Of a stretch of 64,000 nt of DNA, positions 10,822 to 22,723 are shown piece after piece. The notes under the pieces are model-generated. The model was given only the letters and a program-made list of their open reading frames with translations, ran no database searches and was not told the origin of the DNA. Source of the stretch: Trichaptum fuscoviolaceum (Eukaryota; Basidiomycota; Agaricomycetes; Hymenochaetales; Trichaptaceae). How positions within the stretch are numbered: the first letter of the stretch is position 1; each line of letters opens with the position of its first letter. The stretch is from contig CAJSYZ010000005.1 in assembly GCA_910574455.1 (NCBI GenBank), forward strand, positions 1,240,001-1,304,000. The letters run 5' to 3'. The position numbers were made by a program, and so were the translations under genes.

Positions 10822-12571
10822 CTACCATCCATCGTGATCGTCATGCTGCATCAATCCCATGCCCTCTTCTCCATGTGCAATTCCCGCAAGCCCCCTTTTC
10901 TGTATCGCCCCTTCCCCACTCTCCTTCCCGTCCTTCACCTCCCCGTGGTCTCCATGAACTGTCGCGTCATCCTCATCGTCACTTGCCTCCCCGACCTCCC
11001 ACATCACCTCACCCTGCTCGAGGTCATCGTGGCCGGGCTGGCGCGCCCGCAACGCCTCCCCTTCATGCTGTGATCCGGTCGCCGCATCATCTCCCTTCAG
11101 GCCTTTGGACTTCGCCTTGCGTGCGGCGGGTATCGATGACAGGGCAAGTGCTGCTCCCTGTAAGGTCTTTGGCTTTGTTTCAGGTTTCTTGTGTGTCAAT
11201 AGAACGACTCCGGATATTAAGACCAGGATTGATACGAAAATCAAGAAGAGAACCCATGATTTGTACTTGTCGACTTCGTTGTTGAAGATAAGTGAGTTTA
11301 GGAAGCCAGTTCCTGTGTAGACGCCATAAAAGACTGGAACTACAAGTGTTGAATCGTACGCTTTGAGACCGCGGTTCAAGCAAATAATTTGGAATATAGC
11401 CGTAAGCGCAAGGAAGAGGAATGTCGCAAAAGACGCCACATGGACAAACTGGTTGCCGGTGTTCTCATGTGAGAGGGAGCCAGATATCATTTTCACGCTA
11501 AGGGCTATATTAGATCACTGAAATATAAGGGCCATGTAGTTGAACTCACGTAGCTTTGGCAAACACCAAGCATCCACCAGCCAAACCTCCGCCACAACAT
11601 GCCCAGCCAATTCCTAAAGTCCAAGCAATAGTCTTGTCATCCTTCGCAGCCGTCCAAGCTTCCAGTTTTTCCTTCACCCAGTCCATCGCATTCCGATATG
11701 CATTAGCCACTCGTCTCCTCCAGCTCGTCCCTGCAATCGGTAAGACACCCCGCCCTGCTTGTCCAGAAAACGGCTCCGCAGAAATATCCGCACGCGAACT
11801 GAGGATCGACTCCAGCTGTGACGTGAAGATGTAGACGAGTATAAGGGTGATGGACATGACAATGAAGTAAAGTAGCCAGTTAGCTCTTCCCCACAGGCCT
11901 TTGAGTCGCGCTAAGTCCATCTCGGACTCTATCCCGGAATTTATGGACCCGAATAGAACGATACCGACCACTCCAACAATGACGATGATTGTACCCTACG
12001 AAACGTTTAAGCCCGTCGGACGAAATGTCGGAGAGAAAGACTCACATAGATGTCGGTGCTGGTGACAGGAGTTCCCACCAGAAGGGAGGCGAAGAGGAAG
12101 TTGAAGATCAAAGACGTGGACCCGAGTGGCGCGACATACTCTGCACGAAGATACTGCAACGCAAGGGTGCTGCCAATTAACTGAGACAAACTGACGAGTA
12201 ATTGTCAACATTAGCTCTTGACTGGGACATATTAACTTACATGTATAATATCATTCCTAATAACCATAAGGGACGTAGCCAATCTTTCCGGCGAGATGCC
12301 TTGGGTATAGCGCTTGTTCGTACCTGAGCACCAAACAGTCAGACTTGAGGTCTTTCAGAGAGTATGACATACAACATACATGATCAAGTTTCGTGATGTT
12401 TAGACCTCCTGCGTTCAGTATTGACGCAAGCAGGATAATGGACAAGCCAATGATGAACGCAACGACGGGGCTCGCGTGATGAGCGGGCACATCGTCAGGT
12501 ATGGGGCTTATGGTCGATGTCGAATCAACACCCGACGCCGTTGCAGTCGGCGTCTCAAGCGTCTCAGACAT
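10822..12571 (-). CDS. NIPA/DUF803 magnesium transporter-like protein
   Basis: Member of the NIPA family (drug/metabolite transporter superfamily, about nine helices), proposed magnesium transporters of plasma and endosomal membranes. Start at 12571 (MSETLETPTATASG). The first helix (VVAFIIGLSIILLASIL) is followed by KLDHVRTSAIPKASRRKDWLRPL, where the family has a conserved loop before helix 2. Then come LSQLIGSTLALQYLRAEYVAPLGS and the family-typical GTIIVIVGVVGIVLFGSINSG, then QIICLNRGLKAYDSTLVVPVF and the closing helices. The tail after about residue 400 is acidic and His/Asp/Glu-rich (EEGMGLMQHDDHDGW end) and may be cytosolic. Five exons, all frame-consistent. It sits head-to-tail with PNS1 and the KRE6-like gene. 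Confidence 0.92.
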
Positions 12572-13066
12572 TGTTCTATAGCTCCTTGCAAGTCGTTGAC
12601 AAACACTGGCAGTAAAAGAACATGAAAGTATATGTAGGCCGCAAAGCCTCAACTGGAACACAGGTTGAGCTGCGGGAGCTGAGTAACCGCTGATGACTGT
12701 TTCTATTTACTGACATCGTCTATTACGCATTTCTATTTTCAGATGCGTGAATCCGCCGGTTTCCTCGGTCGAAAAAAAATGTACAAAATGTACAGTATAT
12801 GTATTAGCCCCAGGGAAATAGCTTACGAGTTATACACTATGCTGCAATCATACGAAGAGCAGATAAGACAGAAAAACAATTGTTGTTCTTTAAAAAACAT
12901 GGAAGGAGAGTACACTGGCCATAGGAACAAATAACAATGAGGAACAGGACTCGGAGCCATTCTAAGTTTTTCTACTACGGAGGTCAATTCATTCAATACC
13001 AGGCAGCTTCGAAGATCGCTCGGGTGAGAAAGGGGGCGTATATGTGAAATGAATAATATTTATACC
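12572..13066. other. Intergenic between NIPA-like and PNS1-like genes
   Basis: Contains the promoter of the NIPA-like gene and the 3' end of the PNS1-like gene. A 63-codon plus frame at 12743-12934 shows no domain and is taken as chance. Confidence 0.45.
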
Positions 13067-15665
13067 TCATGGATACCTAACCCCTTGAACGACCTGAGGA
13101 TATGTTTCTCGGATAAGCTTGAAAGTGTAATCGTAAGTGAAGGCTTCATCGATCTCGGAGACGATGGATCTCTTACCTCGAAGAGAGCAGGTGCACGGTA
13201 AGCAAGGATTTGTGGATCTTCTCCTAGCCCGACAAAGCTACGAAAATGTCATTCGTTAGAAGCAATGCCTGGGTAACACCAACGTCACATACATTGTAGA
13301 AACGCCGGCCTCGATGGCGGATGATAGTGTTATGGCTGCAAGTTCAAGTTAAGCACATGTGACTAGTTTACTCTTTCAAATGCTACTCACAACATTGTAG
13401 TCCTATCAAGAATGCGAAGAGGAGGACTGGCGCGGTATACTGACCATCGGTATTGTACGCCGGATGCGTGACTGATTTGTATGGTTATTGGAGACACGAG
13501 ATAGAGGAAAGCAGTAAGAACTCACAACGCAGATATAAATACGCAAATAATGAGGATAACATTCCAACAACATAGGCGCCCCACAATAATGCTGGAGACC
13601 ATTAACCAAATCGAATTCGCGGAAGCTGTTAGTGACTTACTTGTGCCGACAAGAGAGTCGTTGACCAGCGCGTCAATACCTATAAAATTAGAAATTGTAT
13701 GAGTTATCATGTATGAAACAACGGCTAGACTTACCGCGATCCTTAAGAAGACTCCAAGTATCCTTCGCAGCTCGAATGTACGGCTTTCCATATAATGCTT
13801 TTGAACTGTTAGACCCGATGCGCTAGGTCTGTGGGCTGAATCTTTCGTACCAATCTCAATATATGCGTATCTAACCCAATCCGTCAGTAAATCTGGAACA
13901 AGTATACCTAACATAACATTACCTGTTAAAGTATTGAATCATGTTCTCAATGCATCCAATGAAACATTCTGCACAGCATGCCAGCAACGCTTCGACAGCT
14001 ACCGACATCATTTGTCAGTCCGTGCAATAAGACCTACAGGTTTCCTTGCTTATACTTACGATGGCCCTCTGAATCTGCATTCTGTCTTGCGGCGTTCAGC
14101 AGGATACGCAATAATTCAAGGAGTGTGACTATTAGTGAGCCAAATGCAATAGATCCGAGCGAGAATGTAGATGCTCGGAGGAAAGAGGATAGTGTTGGGT
14201 AGCTGGGCTAAGCAAGATTGTAAATTTCAATGCCTCCCGTCCCCTTAATGATACGCACCATGCCTTCACCCCTTGGTCCAAAGTAATACCAAGCTATCAA
14301 TAAGGTTAGGTATAAGCCGCGTATCAGCTCAACGGCAAAGGTTCACCTCCAAATGGACCACCCGCCAATGTTGCCAATGCCACATTACCGACAACTTGCG
14401 ATGTCCACAAATAACAAAACGTTTCGTAGAAAATGAGTCCAGCCACTTTGTTTGATGAACATGCCGTTCCAGTCGAACAAGCTGCATATATTCGCAATTA
14501 GTTTAAGCTCTCGGTAGCTCATTCTACCATTCATTCTGACTTACAAGGATTTCCTGGAGTGTATTTTGCGTACCTATCTCAAAGAGCATATCAAAATAGA
14601 GTTCTTATCAGGTATATGCTCATCGACGTACGTCGCGATAGTAACAAATGAATACCAGCTATAAACGCGATGTCAACGACGATAGGCAGAGTTTGCAAAA
14701 ACAACTTACACACTCAGAGCGGCTTGCAGAAATAGAGCAACAAATGCAACAGCATATACGCTCATGTGGTGTTTTGAGATATCCATCACAACTTGGAGTA
14801 AAAGCGACGCGAGGGGGATACGAGAGCGGAACCCAAAGTAAGAGAGAATAGAAACTAGAGCAATGACCGTAAATATAATAGCCCCAGCTATGATTGTCAT
14901 CTGTCAGCATCATTTCTCAGTAATATAGATTACAGTAGACTTACAATAATACTTGGTTGTCCAATAATAAACACAGACACCACTTACGTTTGGCGTAGGA
15001 TCAGCTTCATCGAGTTCAGTCAAAAGCACGGTAAGACGCACATATTAAGACAGATGGAAAGAATGAGCGTGATATGCATTATCATTCTCGTGAAAGTCCG
15101 TGTGAGGATTAGCTGCAACGCTGAAATGGTCAGTGCCGCTGCTGTGACGAGAAGTAGCAAGTATGCAGTATGTCTGCAGTGTACGTTGAAGGTTGTAAAT
15201 CCCGCTGTAGCCATATGGAAAATGTGACTGACTGGTCCAAGGTAACTGAAGTACCGGTATTCGAACCTCCTGAACCCCCGCCGACTCCACCACCAAGACC
15301 ACCGCTTGAAATCCAAGAAGAAAGCACTATCCCAGAGACAACACAGTATCCCGCAAGCTTTTACCGAATGATGCATAGTCGCGAAAGTAGGTCAGATGCA
15401 TCAACAATATGAAGTATGAACCACTTACCTGAGCTATGAACAGAATTAAGAATATGGGATCGTTGAACCTTTTTTTCGGCTTGAACCTATCACCATCATA
15501 CGGTGACTTATCGAGGCCAGACCCAAAGCCACCTTCTCCACCATAAGGCGCTGGAGGTCCTGAGGGAGCGTATGGTTGAGACATGCCAGGATTGTATTTC
15601 GGTGCTTCCCCGCCATATGGAGGAGCGGAAGAGTTGTACGGGGACTGCTCTTGAAATCTCGACAT
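13067..15665 (-). CDS. PNS1: PNS1 / choline transporter-like (SLC44) membrane protein
   Basis: CTL/SLC44 family protein of the plasma membrane; the yeast member Pns1 has no proven choline uptake. The N-terminal cytosolic part is Pro/Gly/Tyr-rich (MSRFQEQSPYNSSAPPYGGE), followed by FKPKKRFNDPIFLILFIAQ and LAGYCVVSGIVL. The family core follows in order: RMIMHITLILSICLN, SGAIIFTVIALVSILSYFGFR, RIPLASLLLQVVMDISKHH, ETFCYLWTSQVVGNVALATLAG, YYFGPRG, CCAECFIGCIENMIQYFNRYAYIEIALYG, DTWSLLKDRGIDALVNDSLVG, and the C terminus IRETYPQVVQGVRYP. I count about 19 exons, several of 20-50 nt, all spliced in frame. Start ATG at 15665, stop at 13067-13069. One of the most intron-dense genes here. Confidence 0.93.
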
Positions 15666-16009
15666 GGTCGTGGTCGGAGGTCAAGATGCAGGTCGGACGG
15701 GAAGCACATGGATGCGGTGTGGAACGTGCCAGAGTCGAGGCGAACAAGGCGGCTAACATGAACACTAACGAAGATGCTTCTGCCAACTTTGCCTTTACGC
15801 GGAAACCCTTCCATGACGTTATTGTGGGCGCTTGCCAGTTGATCGCTGTTTACTAGTGCCGCTGTATAATACTCATAATACTGTTACCTACTTACTACTA
15901 CCAAAGCCAAAGAAACAAACTCATTCTGTAAAGTAATACCATGCCATGTAGCAATGTCATACAATTTTTGATGTCTGCAAGTTGCTCATTTATCAAACCC
16001 ATCTATGGA
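15666..16009. other. Intergenic between PNS1-like and KRE6-like genes
   Basis: Promoter region of PNS1 and 3' region of the KRE6-like gene. Pyrimidine-rich near 15880-15930. No coding signal. Confidence 0.45.
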
Positions 16010-18069
16010 TTAGCATTTCTGCCACATTTTCACATAATCGCTGGACGCTCAAGCATTAGCATTGAAAAAATAAAGAGAAGGATGAAAGCAATTACATAGC
16101 CATTCCACGACGTGTTTCGTCCTCGGCCCAAGTAGGAAACCATTGATTCTTAGCCTTCGCAAAATCGTACATTGCAGCTACGAGAAAGGATTGTGAGTGC
16201 AGGTGTCATTACTATATTCGCCCTAAAAGTCTTACTGTCAGAACCATCGAACCACATCTTGCCTCCCAGCGTGTCTGGAAACCAGCCATTCCTACCACCG
16301 ACAGCAACATTCATGATCAAGTAGAAATCTTTGTCGAACGGCGCTGAGTTTGCTCCGCTGATAGCCCATGGGTCTTTGAGGATGACTTGGTTGGTTCCGT
16401 TTTGAGCGGTTCCTGGATAATTGCCACGCTCATAGAATGGCTTGTCAAATTTGAGACCGAGCATCAAGTTACGGGGAGAGTCGACATAGCAATTCAAGAA
16501 TTCCGGGGTCCATTCCAAAACGAAGGTATGGAAGTCGTCAGAGAAGTCCTGTCGACGTCTTGTCCACCAACCGGATGTCAAACCTGCAGAATTGATGAAA
16601 TCCACAGGTCCCCAGTTGAGCGTTGATCGCACGAAGCGGCGGCCCCTGCGCAAAAAAGGTGTCGCGAAGGTCAGTGGCAAAGCAAATGAAGGTACAAATG
16701 ACCTGATCGTCACTCACTGGAATGGGTATTCCGGACCATTGCCGCGAGATTCCATGATATCAATCTCTCCGCTCACGGGCCACGGGCCATATTCATAGTC
16801 TGTAGGTAGCATCCACACAGCTGGCCACAACCAGTCTCCCCTTGGCAAACGCGCACGGATCTCCACCTTACCATATCGGATGGCATGGCTATATCTTGTT
16901 GTAAGACGAGCACTCTGAATTGGAGGTATCACAGATTTCGTGGTTGCATTCGAGATAGCTGAGCAAGCGGTAAGGTTCGTGTTCGTGCATCCTGTGATGT
17001 TGTACGTATAGCCGTCAAAGACCGCCCGCTCGCCAATAACGTCCTCCGTAAGTGTCGGTACGATGTACAATATCCCATCCCGAACGAAGCTGTTGTTTTC
17101 AGAGTTGGTTGTCATTTCAAATTCCTTGTTTCTGTGAAGATGTGAGACTTGCGTATTCAAGATACATAATATACTTACCCGAAGCCACCCATATCCACTT
17201 CATGGGTCCAAACGCTACGATCTAGCCCATTGTCAAAATGGTCTTCCAAGACCATGCAAAGTTTCCCCATCGTCTGTACATTCCTCATTTTCGCAAGACC
17301 AATCAGAATTGAAGCGGCACCACAAAGGAAAATCATAGACCAGGTCAACCAGTAGCTCAAGTGTTGTCTGAAGGCAGGCTTCTCCAACCAAGGTTTCTCA
17401 ATTGAACTAGGATCCATTAGTGCAGTTGATTTTGCACGTTTAGTGCTCAGCTTGCGCTTTATCAATGAACTCTGGGATCCATTCGGAGAACCAACCACTG
17501 TCTCAGTAGGTGAGCTCGGAGAAAGCATAGCTGTGTAGACTGAAGGAGAAGCCAAAGCTGAGCGCGAGCGAGTAAGAGACAGACCACCTCCATATGGTGT
17601 ACCTGTTGGAGAAGAGGGGACAGATGAATCCAGTCCGAGAATCCGGTGTCTCTGTTCCACAGTATTCGAGTCGGTGTTGACACTGTAGAACGCCTCTCTT
17701 CCAGAGTGGGGCAGCGTCAGATTATAGCCACTGGAGTTCCTGGAGAACGACCGAACACTGGAGGGCACTTCAGGTGCAGCCAGTGTGTTATGCTCAACAG
17801 TGCCACCCAACGATTCATCGTTGCCACTGAAATTCACGTCGTCGTCAACTACATGGCTATCTTCATGATGGTTTTGGATTTCGTCAAGGTCTTCAGCTGA
17901 ATAGTATGCAAAGGCCCCATCATCGTACATGCCATGTTGTGAATCTGAAGAAAGTCATTCATTGTGTATGCTCTATTGAGTCAGCGAATCACTCACGAGT
18001 GTACAGAGTGGGAGGTCGAGGAGGTCGAGGAGGTGCTGCTCCCCTTGGACGCTCTCCTTCATACGACAT
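16010..18069 (-). CDS. KRE6/SKN1-type GH16 beta-glucan synthesis protein
   Basis: Type II membrane protein of the SKN1/KRE6 group, needed for beta-1,6-glucan synthesis in the fungal wall. ATG at 18069 opens a short first exon (MSYEGERPRGAAPPRPPRPP; a direct GGTCGAGGA repeat in the DNA encodes the PRPPRPP part). It is followed by a 200-residue Ser-rich cytosolic region and one membrane anchor (WLTWSMIFLCGAASILIGLA). The GH16 domain follows: ARLTTRYSHAIRYGKVEIRARL, WPAVWMLP, then GEIDIMESRGN with the catalytic E-x-D-x-x-E, then FHTFVLEWTPEFLNCYVD and the KRE6-typical extension DPWAISGANSAPFDKDFYLIMN. The last two exons give AMYDFAKAKNQWFPTW and YVKMWQKC-stop, the usual KRE6 end. Length is about 600 residues. 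Active residues are intact. Confidence 0.94.
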
Positions 18070-18638
18070 TGTCGTTTTTAAAGTAAGGGGAAGTTAATAT
18101 GAGGAGTATGAGTGGGTGGCAGATGAAGTCAAGGTACAAGAGCCAAAGGCCAAACTTACATGGCCTGCATCCATATATACGCTCTCCGGTCATAATTGAA
18201 ACCTGGGTACAATGAGTACTGAAAGGTGCATTAAGCAGCTTCATCGATTTCCTTCGATTTCCTTCGTGCTAATCAGCATGCTGGGCCCTCGATTTTCAGT
18301 TAAGGACAACGACTCTGACTGTCAATGATAGTTGGGCGAAGTTGCTGATGTGGATTGAAGCTGCTCCATACCCACCCGTCTAGTCGACCTGACCCGAAGC
18401 GAGCTTCGCGATTTACAAGATGGACATGGTTAGTGTCCATTTTGTATGTCAGGGTGTCCTTGAGATGAGAATAAAAAGCCCACCTTGATTCCAATCCTTG
18501 AGCCTGAGAGGCTCGCCCATGATGGAGCGGAGTTCAAAACTTACGGGACACTGACACGAACTTCAAGTTCAGTTACGCGTCAACCTGGAGACGCGACAGA
18601 TTTTGCATTTACCCCGCACTTCAATCAGTCTTTCAGCC
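18070..18638. other. Divergent promoter region, KRE6-like / SSL1
   Basis: Shared upstream region of two divergently transcribed genes. Contains a short direct repeat (GATTTCCTTC, two copies near 18245-18265). No coding signal. Confidence 0.45.
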
Positions 18639-20439
18639 ATGCCACCTCGGAAACACAATGACATGGATATAGACTCGGGAGACGATGCTTACTTGACTGA
18701 TGGAGACGATGATGACTATTCGATGGGTAAAACGAAGAAAGGCAAGGGCAAAGCGTCAGAAAAGAGGGCGTCTGGTAAGGGGAAAGGAAAAGGAGCTTCT
18801 GGGGATGTGAGTTCTTGACGATGCTATTGCGAGGAGAGAGTCAGTTAACACGCTGAATAGCAAGGTTATGCATGGGAAGCTTCTTATACTCGATCATGGG
18901 ATACCGTACAGGAAGATGAGGCCGGCAGCTTGCAGGGTGCTGTGAATGGCATTCTCGCTCGGGGGCGCCGGAGGCGGTATGCACTTCATATTTGCAGTTG
19001 AGTTAATACCAGATTTCATGCTCTTTGCAGTCTGCTTTTTCCGTCTACAGCAATTAGACGTACCATCATTCGTCATCTCATACTAGTTCTCGACCTTTCC
19101 CAATCCATGCTCGACAGAGACATGCGTCCCACGCGCTTTGATCTCATGCTTGAATACTCAAGAGCGTTCATTATCGAATGGTTCGACCAGAACCCCCTCG
19201 GACAGATTGGCGTGGTAGGCATGCGGGCAGGAATTGCAGAACGAATTGGGGAGATGTCGGGTTAGAGAGCCGATTTATAAGGTCTCGACAAGTTACTCAT
19301 AACATACAGGGAATCCCCAGGAGGTTCTAAAGTCGATCCAAGATCGTCATAGGATGGAACCGACCGGTGAACCAAGTTTGCAAAATGCCATTGAGTTAGC
19401 ACGAAGCAACATGAGGTATGCTCTTATTTTATAAAGTATTGCCTCCTTGACAATTCCAAGCCCCAAACTAGCCATCTCCCGTCGCATTCTTCTCGAGAAA
19501 TTGTCGTTATATTTGGCTCATTGACCACCGTCGACCCTGGAAATATTCACGAAACGCTAGATGCGTGCGTAAAAGACAAAATACGAATTGCGGTTGTCGC
19601 ACTTGCGGCTGAGATGAAAATATGTAGAGATATGTGTGACAAAACAGGAGGTTCGTCTGTCATCTTTCAACGGTTAATTTGCGACTAAACTACCTGCTAA
19701 CAGGGCAATTCGGAGTGGCAATGAACGAAGGGCATTTCAAAGATCTGCTGTTCGAATTGATTCCACCCCCTGCTCAGCGTGCTGCATCTCGTGCGGCTGG
19801 TGCCGGTGCATCCAACCCCAGCGCGGACCTCATGATGATGGGTTTCCCTACGCGCTTACCGGACACGTCTGCCCCTGCGCTCTGTGTATGTCATTCTGAG
19901 CTGAAAAGCGAGGGCTTCCTTTGCCCACGATGTTCGGCAAAAGTTTGCGACGTTCCAACAGATTGCGATATCTGTGGGCTAATGATTGTTAGCTCACCAC
20001 ACTTGGCACGTAGTTATCATCATTTGTTCCCAGTGAAACCGTACCTCGCTGTGTAAGTCTTCTTTTTGTCATTTTCTACACCCTATACACAAGTGCTATT
20101 GTTATTCCATCTTCTCCACTTGACGGGTCATCATTGAGTCGTCTAATCTCCACTCCATCTGTATTCATTCCGCTTCTTCTGTCCAATTCTATTTCTACTT
20201 GGCAATGCATTCTGATATTCTGTCAACCATCTAGATTGCAGATAAACGACGCTTCCTCTTTTCCAAACTGTACCGGTTGCGCAGCACCATTCACTGTATC
20301 GCCGGCGACGAGTACAGTAGGCGAAGGGATGAGCCCACTTGGGCGTTACAAATGTCCAGAGTGCAAGAATGACTTCTGTTCCGACTGTGACGTCTTCGTC
20401 CATGATGTTGTGCACTGCTGTCCTGGATGCGGAAGATAA
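18639..20439 (+). CDS. SSL1: TFIIH core subunit SSL1 / p44 (GTF2H2)
   Basis: Subunit of TFIIH, which opens DNA in RNA polymerase II initiation and nucleotide excision repair; p44 regulates the XPD/RAD3 helicase. Start at 18639 ([14 protein letters not shown]), followed by an acidic then Lys/Gly-rich leader. The second exon gives [20 protein letters not shown], the family N-terminal motif. The von Willebrand A-like domain begins [18 protein letters not shown] and continues through [15 protein letters not shown] and [17 protein letters not shown] zinc region [17 protein letters not shown] and the C-terminal C4 RING (NCTGCAAPF ... [15 protein letters not shown] ... CCPGCGR) complete it. At least six introns, all frame-consistent; the last joins PYLAV to [12 protein letters not shown]. 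About 440 residues, the normal size. Confidence 0.95.
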
Positions 20440-21247
20440 TTTACGTCTATCTCAGTTTAACGGTGCGTCTGTATTAGGACTGGTGACGAGGTTCATTGAA
20501 CCTTCTACATTCTGATAGGAGTCTGCTTCTTTCAACGGCTATCTGGCTCAACAACGAAGACCCTTCCCATTTCTCTCCTACACGTCTTCAAACACATGGG
20601 CACCTTGTTTCGACCGTTTACCTACTCAGTTTGAACGACTCCTGCCATCAAGCTCGGAGCTTTCGGAGCACCTTCCATGGCCACACCCTGCACTCTGCCC
20701 GGCGGACAGCGAACTTGGTACGGAACTGGGTCGGAAGCAATTAAGTACTGGATAGCATTCTGGCATGGTGGATGCGAGACGTATGATCCACTTGAAATGG
20801 CGAGCAGAAAATTCTAACAGAAAGCAACTACGTCAATAAGCAGTGTAGTGGATATAGCCGATAGCCCGATTAGGCAGTGCATGCAAAATTTTAGACTCAA
20901 TATATAATCCATCGATACAGCGTCGTCGGCCAACGTTGAGTCCCCCTGGCGTGTTCCACGTCTTTCACTTCCTTCTTCCATCTTCGCAACCAGCATTTCA
21001 TGCATCCAGTACGAGCCCTTCGCGGCCTATACGAAGCTCCCTTCCGATAGCATCGCTACTCCCAATCGTCGACAGCGCACAATCCAGTCTTTTTCGCTCT
21101 CAGTCACTCGCCTTGGGACCGCGTGTTGCGATCAAAATTTTCACATTTTTCCTTCCTTCAAACCATCACCAGACCGGCGTGAACTAAGCTCCCGAAACTA
21201 ATCAAGAGCAGACCTTCGGCGATCACTCTGACGGTGACCGCTCATCT
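20440..21247. other. Intergenic / SPE2 upstream region
   Basis: Long leader-side region of the AdoMet decarboxylase gene, pyrimidine-rich from about 20940 to 21130. Short frames exist (20496-20744; 20936-21187) but lack domains. An upstream regulatory ORF is possible, as in other AdoMetDC genes, but I cannot identify one. Confidence 0.4.
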
Positions 21248-22723
21248 ATGGCATGTGATGTAGAGGCCCCTCTTGCTCTTTGCCCCTTCGAAGGGCCAGA
21301 AAAACTCCTCGAGATATGGTTCGCCCCATCTCCGGCGTGTGTTCCTGACGCAGGAATAGCAGAAAACGGGCGGAGCGGCTTGCGCGCTGTGGAGAAGAAG
21401 GTTTGGGAGGAGATGCTTGATATCGTGAAGTGTAAAATTCTGAGCGTGGTGTACGGATCAGAGATGGACGCTTACCTCTTGAGGTGTGTATTAATGATCT
21501 CGCCTGCAGTCTCATCAGGTTCTGATCTTGCCACTAGCGAGTCTTCGCTCTTTGTTTCTCCTCACCGTCTCATTTTGAAGACGTGCGGCACTACGCTCAA
21601 CCTGCTTGGCCTTCCGCGCATCCTCGCCATTGCTAAACAATACGCAAAACTCACAAAAGTATATCAATGCTTCTATTCTCGCAAGGCCTTCATGTTCCCG
21701 GACAGACAGCTCGGGCCCCATCGCGACTGGGGTATGGAGGTGGAATTCCTTGACAGGATTTTCGACCATGGCTCGGCATACACTGTCGGCAAAGTCAATG
21801 GGGACCACTGGCTCCTGTATATGACCACCCCAGAAGATCTAAGCTCTGGCTCAGGCACCGAATTCAGCTCTCTTGCCTCGTCCATGGTCTCGCTCCAGGA
21901 CGAGCGCTGGGCAATTGTCGGGCAGGGTGGGCTTTATACACTTCCTGTTTCGCCACCGGCGCAGGACTATACAATCGAGATTTTGATGACGCATCTTTCC
22001 GCCCGAGCGCGGGCTGCATTCTTCACGCCGGAGAGTGTCGATCCGTGTGGGAACGGGGCCGTGACACCGGCGGGGCATGCCCTACAGTTGTCCTCCTCGA
22101 TCGGGATCAGCGACATCTTCCCGCGGAGCATGACGACGCTTGACGCGTATGCCTTCACGCCGTGTGGCTATTCGTCAAATGCGCTGATCAAGTACAAAGA
22201 CGCGAGGATGGCAGGCGAAGGACCTGGTGCATCGGACAAAGACGACAACAAAGGCGGCGAAGGATACTATACGATCCATGTCACACCAGAGGAAGGGTGG
22301 TCGTACGCCAGTTTCGAATGCAACATCCCTCTTCCCGCAAAGAAAACCTCCGACGCGAGTGCCAACGCCGAGGATGATCTCCCTGACTTGCGCACGCTCA
22401 TCCAACGTGTCGTGCGCATCTTCGAGCCCGGCAAGTTGACAATGACGCTCTTCATATCATCTGCCGAGAACGTATCCGCGTCCGAGGATGACGGAGGCGA
22501 GACGGCGGTGGAGGCTGCCCAGCGTGCGTTCAAATCAGCCCTAACGCGCGTCCCCGGACGCGGGGCTGCCGCAAAACAGCAAAGCGCGTTGGCAAATGGG
22601 GATTCTTCGCTGATGGGGCCCAACGGCTGCTGCGGGTTTGACAAAACGTACAAGAGGACGGACAAGATCAATTACGAGTTTGGCGGATACGACCTTGCCT
22701 TTGCGAGCTTCGAAATGGTCTGA
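21248..22723 (+). CDS. SPE2: S-adenosylmethionine decarboxylase proenzyme
   Basis: Makes decarboxylated AdoMet, the aminopropyl donor for spermidine synthesis. It is pyruvoyl-dependent and self-cleaves at a Glu-Ser bond. The start MACDVEAPLALCPFEGPEKLLEIWF is the family N terminus. The cleavage site SESSLFVSPHRLILKTCGTT is present, with the catalytic Ser and the following Cys. The frame is open from 21248 to 22723 (491 codons). However, bases 21484-21537 are almost certainly a 54-nt intron (donor GTGTGT, acceptor CTAG). Removing it gives DAYLLSESSLFV, matching the usual DAYVLSESSLFV, and a 473-residue protein. The C-terminal half carries YSSNAL, SYASFECN and a FDKTYKRTDKINYEFGGYDLAFASFE end. 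Confidence 0.95.
   Translation: MACDVEAPLALCPFEGPEKLLEIWFAPSPACVPDAGIAENGRSGLRAVEKKVWEEMLDIVKCKILSVVYGSEMDAYLLRCVLMISPAVSSGSDLATSESSLFVSPHRLILKTCGTTLNLLGLPRILAIAKQYAKLTKVYQCFYSRKAFMFPDRQLGPHRDWGMEVEFLDRIFDHGSAYTVGKVNGDHWLLYMTTPEDLSSGSGTEFSSLASSMVSLQDERWAIVGQGGLYTLPVSPPAQDYTIEILMTHLSARARAAFFTPESVDPCGNGAVTPAGHALQLSSSIGISDIFPRSMTTLDAYAFTPCGYSSNALIKYKDARMAGEGPGASDKDDNKGGEGYYTIHVTPEEGWSYASFECNIPLPAKKTSDASANAEDDLPDLRTLIQRVVRIFEPGKLTMTLFISSAENVSASEDDGGETAVEAAQRAFKSALTRVPGRGAAAKQQSALANGDSSLMGPNGCCGFDKTYKRTDKINYEFGGYDLAFASFEMV

Noticed and set aside
21248..22723. SPE2 as a single-exon gene of 491 residues
   Set aside because: The 18-residue insert before SESS has intron borders and is absent from the family pattern; a spliced 473-residue model fits better.
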